A stretch of 33,069 nt of DNA from Gemmatimonadales bacterium. GTDB lineage: Bacteria; Gemmatimonadota; Gemmatimonadetes; Gemmatimonadales; GWC2-71-9. The notes under the pieces were generated by a model. The model was not told the DNA's origin. It searched no databases and saw only the letters and a list, made by a program, of their open reading frames with translations. This document shows, piece by piece, positions 31,255 through 33,069 of this stretch; position 1 is the stretch's first letter; every line of letters begins with the position of its first letter. Made by a program: the position numbers and the translations under genes. The stretch lies in NCBI GenBank assembly GCA_025929805.1, contig JAICPP010000003.1:1-33069 (forward strand), written 5' to 3'.

Positions 31255-31875
31255 TTACCGAACGTAGGTCAAGCCGACACCCACACCTTCGAGGTCGCCG
31301 ATTCCTCCGCTCACTCGTACGGACCAGTCCTGGCTGAAGCGCATATCGACACCGAGACCGAGGGCAAACCCCACGTCGTCACCGCCGGCGGCACCGAGGA
31401 CGGGAACGATTACGGGGTGAGCATACGGCGTGAAGGTCGTACGGGATCCCTCGAGCTCGAATCGCCGGCCGAGCGAGATGCCAACCGGCAGGTAGATCGC
31501 ATCGTCACCGTCGCCCAGGTTGATCCCTGCTCCCACAGTCAGGGCGCCGTCGAGCGGGAAGCTCTCGCTGTAACTCAGTACCCGAGTGCGGAAGTTTCCC
31601 CCCAGCAGGAGGCGAGTGTCCCCCTCACCCTCCGGATTGGCAAAGCCCGCCCGGAAACCGAAATCATTGCTGGCGCGGCCGTAGCTATAGAACCCTTCAA
31701 GGGCGAAGTCTACTCCGCTACCCGGGTCGGAAAATGCGGCGCCAAACTCGTGATTGGTGAACGCGCGATACGGCGCCTTGAACATCGGCGTGCCGGTCTC
31801 TTGCGCTGCCGAGTCAGTCGCAGACAGAGCGACGACCGCTGCCACCAAGAGCCCACCGTAGAAACTACGACGCAT
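31255..31875 (-). CDS. Outer-membrane beta-barrel protein downstream of atpC
   Basis: The 206-residue protein has a signal peptide (RRSFYGGLLVAAVVALSA, ending S-A-A-Q) and a barrel-like mature domain of alternating strands and Gly/Asp-rich turns (NDFGFRAGFANPEGEGD, GALTVGAGINLGDGDD, GFALGLGVDMRFSQDW). It resembles the beta-barrel encoded at 30418-31095 in size and style. AAGGAG is well placed before ATG 31875. Its start overlaps the atpC stop by 11 bp, so it is read from the atp message. This link is unusual and not functionally explained. Confidence 0.78.
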   Translation of the reverse strand: MRRSFYGGLLVAAVVALSATDSAAQETGTPMFKAPYRAFTNHEFGAAFSDPGSGVDFALEGFYSYGRASNDFGFRAGFANPEGEGDTRLLLGGNFRTRVLSYSESFPLDGALTVGAGINLGDGDDAIYLPVGISLGRRFELEGSRTTFTPYAHPVIVPVLGAAGGDDVGFALGLGVDMRFSQDWSVRVSGGIGDLEGVGVGLTYVR

Positions 31876-32125
31876 GCGACTCTCCTTCGACATGTTCGGT
31901 GACCACACGCACCCTGTTTTCGACCACCTGGAGAAATCCGCCGCGGATGGAGAAGCGACTGACGGCGTCTGCCCGGCGAACCGTCAGCGTACCCTCGCCC
32001 AGCAGCGTCATGAACGGTGCGTGGTTCGGCAGAATGCCGACCTGGCCGTCAAAAGCAGGCGCGACCACCGCGTCCGCTTCACCGTCGAACATAGACGCCT
32101 CCGGAGAGATCACCGTGACCTGCAT
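31865..32125 (-). CDS. atpC: ATP synthase F1 epsilon subunit, N-terminal domain only
   Basis: Epsilon connects the F1 head to the c-ring rotor. The 86 residues contain the whole N-terminal beta sandwich: VTVISPEASMFDGEADAVV, GQVGILPNHAPFMTLL and the final strands. The protein ends where the C-terminal two-helix domain would begin in the usual forms of about 130-140 residues. The stop is followed directly by another gene, so truncation by frameshift seems unlikely; the short form is probably genuine. ATG 32125 overlaps the atpD stop (TGATG). The missing domain is the one that inhibits ATP hydrolysis in many bacteria. Confidence 0.92.
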   Translation of the reverse strand: MQVTVISPEASMFDGEADAVVAPAFDGQVGILPNHAPFMTLLGEGTLTVRRADAVSRFSIRGGFLQVVENRVRVVTEHVEGESHAS

Positions 32126-33069
32126 CACCCGCTCGCGAGCTGCTTGGCGCGGGCGATGACATCGTCAATCCCGCCCTGCATGTAGAACGCCTGCTCCGGC
32201 AACTCATCGAACTCGCCGGCCACGACACGCTCGAAGCTCGAGATGGTGTCCTCCAGCTTTACATACTTGCCAGGGAATCCGGTGAACTGCTCTGCAACGA
32301 AGAACGGCTGCGAGAGGAACCGCGCGATGCGCCGTGCCCTCGCCACGATCAGCTTGTCCTCCTCGCTCAACTCGTCCATGCCCAGAATGGCGATGATGTC
32401 CTGGAGCGCCTTGTAGCGTTGCAGGATACGCTGAACCCCGATGGCCACGTCGTAGTGCCGCTCGCCGACGTACTGCGGATCCAGAATCCGGCTGGACGAC
32501 GCCAGCGGATCGACCGCGGGGTAGATGCCTTTTTCGGAGATCGACCGCTCCAGGTACAAAAACGCGTCCAAATTGCCGAATGCCGCAGCCGGCGCGGGGT
32601 CGGTCGGGTCGTCGGCGGGAACGTACACTGCCTGGACCGACGTAATTGCCCCCTTGCTCGTCGATGCGATCCGCTCCTGCAACGCGCCCATCTCGGTGGC
32701 CAGCGTCGGTTGGTAACCCACCGCGCTGGGCATGCGGCCGAGAAGAGCCGACACTTCGCTGCCCGCCTGGCTGAAGCGGAAGATGTTATCGACGAACAGC
32801 AGCGTGTCGGCGCCGGTCGCGTCGCGGAACCACTCGCACATGGTCAACGCCGACAGCGCCACGCGGAGCCGGGCTCCAGGCGGCTCGTTCATCTGGCCAA
32901 ACACCATACAGGTTTGATCGATGACTTTGCGGCCCGTTTGACCGATTTGCGTCTCCTGCATTTCCAGCCACAGGTCGTTGCCCTCGCGCGTCCGCTCGCC
33001 GACGCCGGCGAACACGCTGTAGCCGCCGTGCTGGCTGGCGATGCGGGCGATCAGCTCGGTGAGGATGAC
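32125..33069 (-). CDS. atpD: ATP synthase F1 beta subunit, C-terminal part (5' end outside window)
   Basis: The visible 314 residues run from V-I-L-T-E-L-I-A-R to the C-terminus of the catalytic beta subunit. Strong motifs are HGGYSVFAGVGERTREGND, VFGQMNEPPGARLRV, LLFVDNIFRFSQAGSEVSAL, GRMPSAVGYQPTLATEMG, TSVQAVYVPADDPTDPAPA and DELSEEDKLIVARARRIARF. These line the nucleotide sites. The P-loop lies in the part outside the window. It is followed by atpC with a TGATG overlap. The gene order atpD-atpC is the standard end of an atp operon. Confidence 0.97.
   Translation of the reverse strand, partial: VILTELIARIASQHGGYSVFAGVGERTREGNDLWLEMQETQIGQTGRKVIDQTCMVFGQMNEPPGARLRVALSALTMCEWFRDATGADTLLFVDNIFRFSQAGSEVSALLGRMPSAVGYQPTLATEMGALQERIASTSKGAITSVQAVYVPADDPTDPAPAAAFGNLDAFLYLERSISEKGIYPAVDPLASSSRILDPQYVGERHYDVAIGVQRILQRYKALQDIIAILGMDELSEEDKLIVARARRIARFLSQPFFVAEQFTGFPGKYVKLEDTISSFERVVAGEFDELPEQAFYMQGGIDDVIARAKQLASG

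Overview
The window is about 33 kb of gene-dense, high-GC chromosomal DNA from a Gram-negative bacterium. The signs are a Kdo transferase for lipid A-Kdo synthesis, several outer-membrane beta-barrels and several lipoproteins. A lipoprotein whose mature end starts C-S-D-S-T-G-P-G, several short beta-barrels of about 200 residues, frequent GTG/TTG starts and an F-ATPase epsilon subunit without its helical domain fit Gemmatimonadota best. That phylum call is an inference (roughly 50-60 % sure). No rRNA, convincing tRNA, IS element, phage gene or CRISPR array was seen.

Layout. 1-2515 (+): the 3' end of a PQQ-dependent dehydrogenase, a small secreted protein and a porin closed by a strong terminator. 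2570-2983 (+): a lipoprotein. 3059-10792 (+): a lipoate/pyruvate dehydrogenase block, lipA-pdhA-pdhB-pdhC-lpdA, a small membrane protein, lipB and an unknown gene. 10750-14919 (-): an M20 peptidase, a PF10023-type aminopeptidase and an HExxH lipoprotein protease. 15043-22925 (+): hisIE, dnaE, accA, a RicT/PSP1 protein and metG. 23106-24029 (+): an M23 peptidase. 24143-26282 (-): a coupled TPM-domain protein, nucleotidyltransferase-like protein and LemA. 26270-27694 (+): a coiled-coil lipoprotein and a DsbA-like thioredoxin. 27750-28532 (-): a CPBP protease, preceded by a mini-unit with a promoter, a near-perfect Shine-Dalgarno, a 17-codon ORF and a terminator. 28753-30105 (+): waaA. 30038-31875 (-): a lipoprotein and two beta-barrels. 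31865-33069 (-): atpC and partial atpD.

The genes of the 3-10 kb block form one pathway. LipB and LipA make lipoyl groups on the E2 lipoyl domain (PdhC Lys43), E1 alpha/beta and E2 make acetyl-CoA, and E3 (LpdA) reoxidises the lipoyl arm. AccA further on uses acetyl-CoA for fatty-acid synthesis.

The most unusual signal is a set of non-coding elements built from degenerate tandem 7-nt words, usually followed by an inverted copy. They sit directly at or across stop codons (5104, 6152, 7576, 9071, 15696, 24030, 27661). The words fall into different families (GGTGAAC/GGTAAAC; CGAGTCG/TGAGTCA; GGACCGG/GAACCAG). A matching element lies inside dnaE (18575-18655), but with an exact 9-nt period that keeps the reading frame. 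I cannot assign these to a repeat class I know.
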